From a bacterium (GTDB lineage Bacteria; Desulfobacterota; DSWW01): a DNA stretch of 64,000 nucleotides. The stretch lies in NCBI GenBank assembly GCA_028277985.1, contig JANQFG010000265.1, forward strand, positions 92,540 through 156,539, read 5' to 3'. The notes under the pieces are model-generated. The model had not been told where the DNA came from. It ran no database searches and saw only the letters and a program-made list of their open reading frames with translations. The translations under genes were made by a program, and so were the position numbers. This document shows, piece after piece, positions 16,091 through 24,786 of this stretch. Each line of letters begins with the position of its first letter. Within the stretch, counting starts at the first letter, position 1.

Positions 16091-18390
16091 AACAGGTTGC
16101 CACGACGATATTCCGATTCCGTTTGCACGTGCTGGTTCTTCTCGCGCTGGTCACGCTGTTCCTGGGGCACCATGCCGGGAATCTCAAGGTCGCCACGGAT
16201 TTCTCGAAAATGGTGCCTCAAGGGCACGAGTACATGGAGAACTACCGTCCCTTCAAGGAGACCTTCGGCGGCGGGAATCAAGTCAGAGTTTCTGTCTCCC
16301 GCAATGAAGGAACGATCATAGACCTGGAATTTCTGAAGAAATTCCGGCAGATCAACGAGGACGTGTTCTTCGTGAAGGGAATCGATCGTCGCACGGTCCG
16401 GTCCATGGTATCCCCGGAAACGCTCGTCGTGATCATCAACGAAGAGGGTTTCAATGTAGGGCCGGTCGTGCCTCACAACCTTCCGGAAACCGAGGAGGGT
16501 CTGGCCAAGATAGAGAAGAACATCACCCTGGGCGGGCTCAAGGGCCGGTTGGTCGCCATGGACATGCAGTCTGCGCTGATCAACGCGGAAATCTATGAGT
16601 CGGGAGTGGACTATCTATCCATCTACAGGCAGTTGAACGAAATCCGAGACAAATACTCGGACCATGACATCAGCGTTCGTATCAACGGGTTTGCCATGGT
16701 CGCAGGGTTCGTGAACGACGCCCTGCCGAAGATCGTCCTCCTCTTCGCCCTTTCGATCATCATCACCTTCGCAGTGCTCTATCGTTGTTTTCGCTATCTT
16801 CGCCTGGCTCTTCTCCCCCTCTTTTCAGGCGGCTTGAGCGTCCTGTACGCCCTGGGAATTACCGAACTGATCGGGCTGACCCTGGACCCGATGACCACGA
16901 TCATCCCCTTCCTCGTCTTTGCGATCGGGGCCAGCCACGGAATCCAGATGGTGAAGCGTTACCTGGAAGAATGTGTCATTCATGCGGAGGGCTACGATGC
17001 GGCCCTCCACGCCCTGGCGGGCCTGATGGTGCCCGGGACCGTGGCTCTGGTTACGGACGCCATCGGCTTCCTGACGATCCTCTTTGTTCCCATCGGCGTA
17101 ATTCACGAGTTGGCCCTGACGGCAAGCATCGGGGTGGCCTGTATCATCGTGGCGAACATCCTGGTCCTGACCCTGATCCTCTCCTTCTTCCCGAACCTCA
17201 TGCCCGCCGAGTCGGAAGAGGCCGAAACACGGACCGTAGCGATCGTAAGGCGCATACTGGAATCAGTTTCCACGCTGACTCACGGCAGCAGGGCTTACTG
17301 GGTGACCGGGGTGTCTGTCGTCCTGTTGCTCATCGGGTTGTTCAGTTCCCGGACGATGACCGTGGGGGATGTCAACCCGGGCGAACCTCTCTTGTGGGAA
17401 GATTCCGTTTACAACCAGGATGCTGCCGACATGATGGAAGATTACATGTTCGGCATCGACTGGCTTTCTGTTGTGGTGGCAGGCGAGGAAATGGGCGTCT
17501 GCAAACAATACGATGTCCTGCAGACGATGCAGGATTATGAATGGGAAATCGGGAATATTCCGGGCGTTACCGTGGCCATCTCTTCGCTCATCATGGGCTA
17601 CATGATCAACGAGACATTTCACGAAGGGGACATTCGCTGGCGGGCCCTGCCGATGACTTCACGGGAACTGGGCTGGGTGATGGGATACGCCGGAGCTAGG
17701 GACGACAACATCTTCAACACCATGGGCTGTCAAAACATGAATATCATGGTGTACCTCGCCGATCACAAGGGGGACACCATACGGAGGGTCATCAAGGAGA
17801 GCAAGGAGTTCATCGCCGAGCACCCCCTGTCCGGGGCCCGGTTCCTGCTGGCCGGCGGCAACGCGGGTGTCATGGCAGCTACGAACGAAGTCGTCGGGGA
17901 GGCTCAGGTTCCCATGTTGCTCCTCATCTACCTCGCGATCTTCGTGCTCTGCCTCATGGTGTTTCGCAATCTGAAGGCCCCTCTCTTTATCATAGCGCCG
18001 CTTTTCGTGGTGTCCGTGGTCGCAACGGCCTTCATGAAGGCCGTCGGACTTGGACTGAACGTAAACACCTTGCCCGTAGCGGCTCTAGGGGTGGGTATCG
18101 GTGTCGACTACGGCATCTACTTCTATTCGAGACTGACGGAAGAACGGAAGAAGCAGGACTCCTTCGCGGATGCTGCAAGCGTAACCCTGCAGACGACGGG
18201 TGCGGCTGTCCTTTACACGGCTCTCACGCTGAGTGCCGGCGTGTTCACCTGGCTCTTGTCGGATCTGAAGTTCCAGGCCGACATGGGCCTGCTGTTGGGC
18301 TTCATCTTCCTCGCAAACATGGTGGGCGCCATGATCCTGCTTCCGGCACTGGTCTATATCTTTGATGAAAAAGAGAAGACAGGGAACTAG
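16087..18390 (+). CDS. MMPL/RND-superfamily transporter
   Basis: 767 residues, begins with TTG at 16087 overlapping the upstream stop. N-terminal helix (VLVLLALVTLFLGHHAG), a large periplasmic loop, a five- to six-helix block near residues 210-380 with the sterol-sensing-like GASHGIQM segment, a second loop, and a second helix block near 610-760 with GVGIGVDYGIYFYSRL. This is the layout of RND exporters of the MMPL/hopanoid/sterol-transport type rather than AcrB (no partner membrane-fusion protein or TolC). It would move a lipid or hydrophobic compound using the proton gradient. Downstream: DUF1302 barrel. Confidence 0.92.
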   Translation: MKQVATTIFRFRLHVLVLLALVTLFLGHHAGNLKVATDFSKMVPQGHEYMENYRPFKETFGGGNQVRVSVSRNEGTIIDLEFLKKFRQINEDVFFVKGIDRRTVRSMVSPETLVVIINEEGFNVGPVVPHNLPETEEGLAKIEKNITLGGLKGRLVAMDMQSALINAEIYESGVDYLSIYRQLNEIRDKYSDHDISVRINGFAMVAGFVNDALPKIVLLFALSIIITFAVLYRCFRYLRLALLPLFSGGLSVLYALGITELIGLTLDPMTTIIPFLVFAIGASHGIQMVKRYLEECVIHAEGYDAALHALAGLMVPGTVALVTDAIGFLTILFVPIGVIHELALTASIGVACIIVANILVLTLILSFFPNLMPAESEEAETRTVAIVRRILESVSTLTHGSRAYWVTGVSVVLLLIGLFSSRTMTVGDVNPGEPLLWEDSVYNQDAADMMEDYMFGIDWLSVVVAGEEMGVCKQYDVLQTMQDYEWEIGNIPGVTVAISSLIMGYMINETFHEGDIRWRALPMTSRELGWVMGYAGARDDNIFNTMGCQNMNIMVYLADHKGDTIRRVIKESKEFIAEHPLSGARFLLAGGNAGVMAATNEVVGEAQVPMLLLIYLAIFVLCLMVFRNLKAPLFIIAPLFVVSVVATAFMKAVGLGLNVNTLPVAALGVGIGVDYGIYFYSRLTEERKKQDSFADAASVTLQTTGAAVLYTALTLSAGVFTWLLSDLKFQADMGLLLGFIFLANMVGAMILLPALVYIFDEKEKTGN

Positions 18391-18462
18391 ACAGGAGAGA
18401 GAACACATCGTGTCGCATGAATCCGGAACACACATGTCTGAACAACACGAAAAGGTGAAATC

Positions 18463-19971
18463 ATGAGATCAAGAGTGATTGCCGCATTCTGTCTTTTTGC
18501 CCTTCTCCTCGCCATACCGGGCATCGCGCTGGGGTATGATTGGAAACTTGGGAACTGGGGCAACCTGAACCTGCGGGGGGATGTCACCTACGCGCTCAAG
18601 GTAAGGACGGAGCACCCACAGCCTACTTTCGTGGATCCTCGGAGCCCGTATTTTGTCTCGGGTAATGCGAATTTCGACAAATGGGACCTCGGCAACAATG
18701 CACTCATCGGCACCGTTGAGGTCATTATGGACACAGACTCCGACCACATCACCTTTTTCGGGAGGGTGCAGGGCTTCGTCGATTTTGCCTATATCGACAA
18801 GGACAAGTTCAACTCGGAGGTAAGGGAGCACGCGGCGTACAACATCACCGATTCGTTGGAGTTCTACCTGGAGGGCAGGACCGGGGGATTCACCACGCGC
18901 TGGGGGAGACAGATCCTTCAGTGGGGGGAATCAACGGCTCCGATCTGGGCCCCGGGTGTGAACGTGATCAGTCCGTTTTTCGTCCAGAAAGTCAGTAGCG
19001 CGGGATACACGTTTCGCTCGTGGCAAGTCCCCACCTTCATTGGCTGGGCAAGTTACGAGGCATCGGAGAGCTTGTCCTTCGAGGGGGTTTGGCAGCCCGA
19101 TTTCGACCCGAGATTCTTCATGCCCGTGGCGAGTACGTTTCAGAGTCCCGCAGATATCCTGGGCTTCGGGGTTGAATCCGACTTCGTCGAAGATTTGAGG
19201 CCTAAGGATTGGGTGGACCAGCAGCAATACGGCGGCGCGATCCGAATGGTCATTGCACCGTTGAACATGCTCGAGCTCGGGATCTACTACTATCATTACC
19301 GCTCCCGATGGCCCATGATGACATTGCCCGAGACATGGCCGACCAAGATCTTCATAGAGTGGCCGGAACTGGACATGGTCGGGATCAGCTTCTCCCAGGC
19401 GATCCAGAATTGGGGCCTGAACCTTCAGGTCGGTGGCGAATTAGCCTATCGGCCGAACGAGCCTCTCCAGGTGGAGACGGTCAACAGCCCCTTCTTGGCA
19501 TCGGCCAGCGGGCTAGAAAAAGGACTAGGAGGCTTTGAAAGGTCGAACACTCTGTCCTGGGATATCAATGGCATGAGGTTCTTCTTCGACATCTTCGACT
19601 TCACCCCGTATACCTTCAACCTGACCCCACTGGTCGAGTTCTACGGCAAGATCAACCTGGACCATGATGAAGAGACCCTGTTCATGGAGCCCCAATTCAC
19701 GGCATACTACGTCGTCCAGCTGCCGCTTTCGACTTCCGACATGATCGACAACACACGAATCGACCTGTCTTTCTCGTCCCAGGGCGGGATGCACAGCGCC
19801 CTGAACCGGGTCCACTCGATGAGCTTCACCGCTGGGGCGAAATATGGCGATTCGTGGGAAGTCTTGTTCGGATACAATCTCGCCGTCGGTAACCTGGACC
19901 AGGATCCTCAAGGGCAGTGGATGTGGGACAGGGATAATTTCGTGTTCAAGCTGACCTACTACTTCATCTAG
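18463..19971 (+). CDS. DUF1302 outer-membrane beta-barrel protein
   Basis: 502 residues with a signal peptide (CLFALLLAIPGIALG). GRQILQWGES near residue 147 is the hallmark motif of DUF1302 proteins, and the sequence is rich in alternating aromatic/polar strands, ending in KLTYYFI, a barrel-type C-terminus. It probably forms the outer-membrane channel for the compound handled by the MMPL transporter and DUF1329 protein. AAGGTG is located ahead of the ATG. Confidence 0.87.
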   Translation: MRSRVIAAFCLFALLLAIPGIALGYDWKLGNWGNLNLRGDVTYALKVRTEHPQPTFVDPRSPYFVSGNANFDKWDLGNNALIGTVEVIMDTDSDHITFFGRVQGFVDFAYIDKDKFNSEVREHAAYNITDSLEFYLEGRTGGFTTRWGRQILQWGESTAPIWAPGVNVISPFFVQKVSSAGYTFRSWQVPTFIGWASYEASESLSFEGVWQPDFDPRFFMPVASTFQSPADILGFGVESDFVEDLRPKDWVDQQQYGGAIRMVIAPLNMLELGIYYYHYRSRWPMMTLPETWPTKIFIEWPELDMVGISFSQAIQNWGLNLQVGGELAYRPNEPLQVETVNSPFLASASGLEKGLGGFERSNTLSWDINGMRFFFDIFDFTPYTFNLTPLVEFYGKINLDHDEETLFMEPQFTAYYVVQLPLSTSDMIDNTRIDLSFSSQGGMHSALNRVHSMSFTAGAKYGDSWEVLFGYNLAVGNLDQDPQGQWMWDRDNFVFKLTYYFI

Positions 19972-19985
19972 GCACAGGTGAAGCC

Positions 19986-20420
19986 ATGAAGAGGGTTTTC
20001 CTTGCTGTGCTGAAAGTGTTTGGGCTGTCGCTCCTGGGGCTGACGCTGGTCTATGTCATCTGGCAGCCGGTTATTCCTAGCGGCATCATCATCGAGAAGA
20101 TGGCGGAAATGGTCGATCCCGGGAATCTGCCGGATGACAAACAGATCGTCATTCGATACGACCTGAGTGGAAGGGGCGGCGGGATGTACAATCTCGTTGT
20201 CAACAAGAACGGGGTAGAGGTTGTGGAGGGAGAGACGGGGCAGGTGGACCTGGTCCTGTTCATGGAAGCGAAGGATTTCAATGACCTCATGTTCTCTCTT
20301 GCCAGGGGCAAGGCGGACGAGTCCATGTTCATACGACTGACCCTTTCAAAGGTCTTGCGCTTTGCCGGCGACATGAGCATCTTCGAACTCATATTCAAGA
20401 ATGAAGAGGTGGGCGGATAG
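19986..20420 (+). CDS. Membrane-anchored SCP2-like sterol/lipid-binding domain protein
   Basis: 144 residues: one N-terminal helix (residues ~5-27), then an SCP2-like domain (KQIVIRYDLSGRGGGMYNLVVNKNGVEVVEG, followed by DLVLFMEAKDFNDLMFSLARGKAD, the usual lipid-binding-cleft region). SCP2 domains shield hydrophobic acyl chains or sterols. An anchored copy next to an RND transporter and an SCPx-type thiolase suggests hand-over of the lipid at the membrane. It starts 14 bp after the DUF1302 stop. Confidence 0.8.
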   Translation: MKRVFLAVLKVFGLSLLGLTLVYVIWQPVIPSGIIIEKMAEMVDPGNLPDDKQIVIRYDLSGRGGGMYNLVVNKNGVEVVEGETGQVDLVLFMEAKDFNDLMFSLARGKADESMFIRLTLSKVLRFAGDMSIFELIFKNEEVGG

Positions 20421-20559
20421 AAGGCCTCCTTCCTGCACGGTTCCATGTTCCTGAGCGTCACGTCCGTCGAATCCGTCGACATGACAAGATGATGCGAACG
20501 AGAAGGGTGCCACCCGACAGAAACACGACTCTCCAGAAGAGCAGAGAAAGGCCAAGGGA

Positions 20560-21720
20560 ATGAGAGAAGTGGCCGTTATCGGGGCGGGGATGATCAAGTT
20601 CGGCAAGACACCGGAGTATGCCCCGGCCAGGATGGGGGGGGATGCAGCAAGGATTGCACTGGAGCAGGCCGGGATCGAGCCGAACCGGATCGAAGCCACT
20701 TTCTGTGGGAACATAGGCAACGCGCCGAATCTGGCCCAGCGCATCAACGGCGAGATGGGTGTGAGCGGGATCCCTGCCTTTAACCATGAGAACGCCTGTG
20801 CAAGCTCCTCGGCTGCCTTCCGTCAGGCGGTACTGGCCGTTTCGAAGGACATCCACGATTACGCACTCGTGGTGGGCGTGGAAAACATGACCGTCCATAT
20901 CGCCATGGGCGTAGTCGGCTCCGGCCCACTGGTCCTGCCTCACGGAGCAAACCTGGAGGCGGACAACGGTATGCTGATGCCCGCCGGGTTCTCCCTCACC
21001 GGGCGCCGGCACATGCACGAGTTCGGCACCACGGCGGAACAATTCGGCCTGATTGCGGTCAAAAATCACAGAAACTCCGCTCTCAACCCGTATGCTCAAT
21101 ACCAGAAGGTCTTCACCCTCGAAGAGGTGATGGATTCCCGCATGGTGTCCGACCCCCTCACCCTTTACCAGTGCTGTCCGATCGGTGATGGGGCCGCCGC
21201 TGTTGTGGTGACCACGGCGGAGAACGCGAGAAAACACACGACCCGACCGGTGTTCGTGCGGGGATCGGTGTTGACTTCGGGGAAGTACAAGGCCTCGGCC
21301 GAAGGCCCTCCGAGGATCGAAGCCTGCGTGACGGCTGCACAGGAGTGTTACGACACGGCCGGGATCGGTCCCGAGGATGTGGACCTTGTGGAGTTGCATG
21401 ACTGTTTCACCATCCACGAGTTGCTGGCCTACGAGGATCTGGGGCTCTGCCCGAAAGGGGAGGGTGGCAGGTTCATCGAAGAGGGACTGTCCGACTATGG
21501 AGGGGAGGTGGTGGTCAACCCGTCCGGCGGGCTTCTCAGCAAAGGACATCCCATCGGGGCAACCGGCGTAGCTCAGCTCGTCGAGGTCGTGTGGCATCTT
21601 CAGGGGGTGTGTGGTGAGCGTCAGGTGGCCGACGCCAAAGTGGGCCTCACGCATAATGGGGGTGGTTTCGGACCCGGAAACGAGCCGGGTGCGATGAGTA
21701 TTACGATGGTAAGTACATAA
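20560..21720 (+). CDS. Thiolase/SCPx-type lipid-transfer acyltransferase
   Basis: 386 residues. Thiolase fold with Cys80 in ENACASSSAA at the position of the acyl-accepting Cys, and SGGLLSKGHPIGATG with the catalytic His. The C-terminal cysteine motif of classical thiolases (CxGGG) is replaced by THNGGGFG, as in the SCPx/lipid-transfer branch. It would cleave a beta-ketoacyl-CoA, possibly with a branched or cyclic side chain. A membrane SCP2 protein just upstream mirrors the two halves of eukaryotic SCPx as separate genes. Confidence 0.85.
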   Translation: MREVAVIGAGMIKFGKTPEYAPARMGGDAARIALEQAGIEPNRIEATFCGNIGNAPNLAQRINGEMGVSGIPAFNHENACASSSAAFRQAVLAVSKDIHDYALVVGVENMTVHIAMGVVGSGPLVLPHGANLEADNGMLMPAGFSLTGRRHMHEFGTTAEQFGLIAVKNHRNSALNPYAQYQKVFTLEEVMDSRMVSDPLTLYQCCPIGDGAAAVVVTTAENARKHTTRPVFVRGSVLTSGKYKASAEGPPRIEACVTAAQECYDTAGIGPEDVDLVELHDCFTIHELLAYEDLGLCPKGEGGRFIEEGLSDYGGEVVVNPSGGLLSKGHPIGATGVAQLVEVVWHLQGVCGERQVADAKVGLTHNGGGFGPGNEPGAMSITMVST

Positions 21721-21755
21721 CATCTAGGAAATGCAGCATGAAAGGATGCATCACG

Positions 21756-23087
21756 ATGAAGAATTCGATCCTGAGTGTCTTGGTGATCAGTCTGTTTCTG
21801 GCCGTGCTATCCACCCAAGATTCAATAGGGGAAGTACAATACACGAGGATGGGGGCGATTGCCGGTGAAAATGGCACCGGGGATGTGGGACCCTTTGAGG
21901 GTATAAAAGGCCTGGAGTGTCCGACCGACTACAAGGCGGGGCAGTTCTTACCGAACCCGTACAAGGACGAGGAGCCCCTGTTCCGGATCGACCACACGAA
22001 CGTGGATCAGTATAAAGAAAGGCTCTCTCCGGGTCAGATTGCGCGCTTGAGGAAGAACAAATTCTACTACATGAACGTGTACCCGACCCATCGAAACACG
22101 GAGTACATAGAAGAATTCTACGCCGCAACCGAGGCAAGCCACAAGACGTCGCGCGTAGACGACAAGAACATCCTGCAGGGGTATCAGGGAGGCATTCCTT
22201 TTCCGTACCCAGAGAACGCGCTCGAGGCGATCTGGAATGTGAAGAGGCCCTACATGGGGGACGATGCCTTCAACCATGAGTGTCGCAGGGTCGTGAGCCC
22301 TTCCGGGAGGATCAAGAAGACGATGCGCAAGACGCTCGTCTTCATGTGCGATGAGAGAAGGCTGAGAAGCAAAGTAGAGAATCCGGATGCGATTTCCTAC
22401 AAGATCAAATCACTGTACACCTATCCGGCGGATGAAAAGGGCACAACCTATTTGACCTTCGGCTACATCGATGACAACCGGCTGGAGGACGCCTGGCTCT
22501 ACCTGCCGACCCTTCGGAGGGTGAGACGGGCTCCAACCATGGTGGGTGGGGGACAACTGGACGGAGAGAGCACCATGGACGATCTGGGCAATGAGTTTCG
22601 GGGGCCTGTGAACGACTGGAATTGGAAGCTCCTCGGCAGGCGTGAAATGTATATCCCGGTCAACAATTTCGATCTCTGGGAGATCGGAACGCCCGATGAC
22701 AAGGAGTGTCTTCCCGGTGATATCGATCCTACGCGTGCACGGTATGAGCTCCGCAGGGTATGGGCGGTGGAAGGTACCCCCAGGGAGGGGTTGGATCACC
22801 CTTACGGCAAACGGGTCGGCTATTACGACGAAGATACGTGGCAACCGGCAGCCGCCGACAGATACGACCGGCGAGGGAATCTCTGGCGAATGCTCGAATT
22901 CTACACGAGCTATGACTACTGCCAGAAATTCCGAATCGTCCCGGCCATCATCTATCTGAACCTGGAATCGGGCAGATACGAGCTATCGGGAGGCTGCCGC
23001 ACCGAGGAGACCATCACGTCGATCTATGACACGGACCTCGACCCGGGGGATTTCACGGTGCAGGCACTGAGGAAGCTTGGGAGATAG
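21756..23087 (+). CDS. DUF1329 periplasmic protein, copy 1
   Basis: Start at the second ATG (21756, MKNSILSV) is preferred because it gives a normal signal peptide; 21738 is possible. About 443 residues. DUF1329 features: GDVGPFEG near the N-terminus, PLFRIDHTNVDQY, YPADEKG, DDNRLEDAWLYLPTLRRVRRAP and GQLDGESTMDD, a LolA/LolB-like fold that is thought to hold a hydrophobic ligand. It has a close paralogue at 28563-29891 and a third, more distant one beginning at 63881. It belongs with DUF1302 and MMPL as a periplasmic carrier. Confidence 0.88.
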   Translation: MKNSILSVLVISLFLAVLSTQDSIGEVQYTRMGAIAGENGTGDVGPFEGIKGLECPTDYKAGQFLPNPYKDEEPLFRIDHTNVDQYKERLSPGQIARLRKNKFYYMNVYPTHRNTEYIEEFYAATEASHKTSRVDDKNILQGYQGGIPFPYPENALEAIWNVKRPYMGDDAFNHECRRVVSPSGRIKKTMRKTLVFMCDERRLRSKVENPDAISYKIKSLYTYPADEKGTTYLTFGYIDDNRLEDAWLYLPTLRRVRRAPTMVGGGQLDGESTMDDLGNEFRGPVNDWNWKLLGRREMYIPVNNFDLWEIGTPDDKECLPGDIDPTRARYELRRVWAVEGTPREGLDHPYGKRVGYYDEDTWQPAAADRYDRRGNLWRMLEFYTSYDYCQKFRIVPAIIYLNLESGRYELSGGCRTEETITSIYDTDLDPGDFTVQALRKLGR

Positions 23088-23094
23088 GTGTCCT

Positions 23095-24681
23095 ATGGAA
23101 CAGTATGATGTGATTGTCGTCGGCGCGGGCACTGCAGGACTCTTCTGCTCCAATTTCCTGGCCCGATACGGAAAGAAGACCCTCCTGCTGGAACACAACC
23201 ACCAGCCCGGCGGCCTCACCGGCGGTTTCTGGCGCCGAAAGTTCTACTTCGATGCAGGCGACCAATCCTTTGAGTCAGGCGGCATGATGATCCCCTTGCT
23301 CAAGAATCTCGGGCTGTACCGCCCCGGCGACTGGGAATTCGCCGATTACACGGTTGCATACGACCGAGGCTCGGTTGTAATGAAGGATCAGAAGAAGGCG
23401 CTGAACGGCCTCCTCGATCTTTTTCCGGAACAGCGCGAAGAGATGTCCAATCTCTACTCGGAGATGATTCGTTGCGGGGAACTGCTCGGATCGATCTCGA
23501 ACGACCGGACTTCACCCATCGACAAGAGCGGTCTCGCCCGGCTGCGTTCGATCATCGACCTCGGACGGACCTTTCTGTCCCACCGGGCGGAGATGAAGGA
23601 GATGATGTCCACGAGCATACCGGAGCTGTATGAACGTCATCTTCCTCCTTCTGATTTCCGGGACAGGATGACCAACGTCGGTTACCGGAACATGCCGGTA
23701 GGCATGGGGGCGGGGTTCTGGTTCACCTGGTTCGAGGATTACTGGTACTACAAACGTGGGCTCCAGGCCCTGATGGATGATCTGGCGAAGAGCTTCGCCG
23801 AACACGGTGGAGTGATGCACTGCAACCAGACCGTGGACCGGATCCTGGTCGAAAAGCAGAAGGCAACCGGGGTAAGAACGAAGGACGGAAACCACTACCA
23901 GGGGAAAACGGTTGTCTTTGCAGGTACGCTGCAGCGCCTGTACGGGGACTTGGTCGAGCCTGAGCTGTTGGATCCCGCCCTGGTGGAAGAAGTCAGAACA
24001 GCGCCGCTTTCCGAGCCGCTTGTGGCGCTCTACCTGGGCGTGGATATGTCCGACGAAGAGCTCTCACGTTACCTGAAGACGCATCACACTCTGTACTTCC
24101 CCGACGGCCCGGTACCGGACTACGACGCCTCAGAGAACGAGGGGATGCACGAAAAGGCGTTCACCGAGATCAACTGGACCTCCATGCGTTGCCCGGAGCT
24201 CGCCCCCCGCAACAAGAACTCTCTTGTACTTCAGACCTTCACGTCCTACGACTGGATGGACAAGTGGGGAACGGGTGGTGACGATTTCAAGCGGCCGAAG
24301 AGGTACAAGGAGTTGAAGAAAAAGGTGGGGGACCAGATGCTGGAGACCGCCAACCAATACATCCCGGGCCTCAAGGATCGTGTCGTGTACCAGACCCTCG
24401 GTTCACCCCTCTCGACGATTCGCTTCACCCTCAACCCGGAGGGAGCGTCGTGCGGGTGGAGCATGGCGCTGGGTAAATCCTACCTGCAAGACAAGTGGCT
24501 CTCTCTGACCACGCCCATAGACGGTTTGTACTCGATCGGCCATACCGCCTTCTGGCCTGGAGGGGTCCCCATGGCGGCCCTGTCCGGCACGATCGTGGCG
24601 CAGATGATCAAACATGACCGGAAGGTGAAGATCCTTCGGGATGGGGTCCGCCTGGTCAAGAGCCGATGTGCCTGGGTGTGA
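23095..24681 (+). CDS. Phytoene-desaturase-like FAD oxidoreductase
   Basis: Start at the ATG at 23095 (MEQYDVIVVGAG); the TTG at 23077 would overlap the DUF1329 gene. 528 residues. GAGTAGLFCSNFLARYG, then EHNHQPGGLTGGF, and the second FAD motif GLYSIGHTAFWPGGVPMAAL, as in the protein at 8597-10174. This group acts on polyene or isoprenoid-like substrates. Its place inside the transport cluster suggests that the imported compound or a derivative is its substrate. Confidence 0.85.
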   Translation: MEQYDVIVVGAGTAGLFCSNFLARYGKKTLLLEHNHQPGGLTGGFWRRKFYFDAGDQSFESGGMMIPLLKNLGLYRPGDWEFADYTVAYDRGSVVMKDQKKALNGLLDLFPEQREEMSNLYSEMIRCGELLGSISNDRTSPIDKSGLARLRSIIDLGRTFLSHRAEMKEMMSTSIPELYERHLPPSDFRDRMTNVGYRNMPVGMGAGFWFTWFEDYWYYKRGLQALMDDLAKSFAEHGGVMHCNQTVDRILVEKQKATGVRTKDGNHYQGKTVVFAGTLQRLYGDLVEPELLDPALVEEVRTAPLSEPLVALYLGVDMSDEELSRYLKTHHTLYFPDGPVPDYDASENEGMHEKAFTEINWTSMRCPELAPRNKNSLVLQTFTSYDWMDKWGTGGDDFKRPKRYKELKKKVGDQMLETANQYIPGLKDRVVYQTLGSPLSTIRFTLNPEGASCGWSMALGKSYLQDKWLSLTTPIDGLYSIGHTAFWPGGVPMAALSGTIVAQMIKHDRKVKILRDGVRLVKSRCAWV

Positions 24682-24786
24682 GGTAGAACAGAGGGAGGAA
24701 CCATTCCGGTCGATCAATGTCCGGGTCTGCCGAATGGTTCCTGAAGCGCACATCACGATGCCGCCTTCCTATTGAAGGGAACGAGC

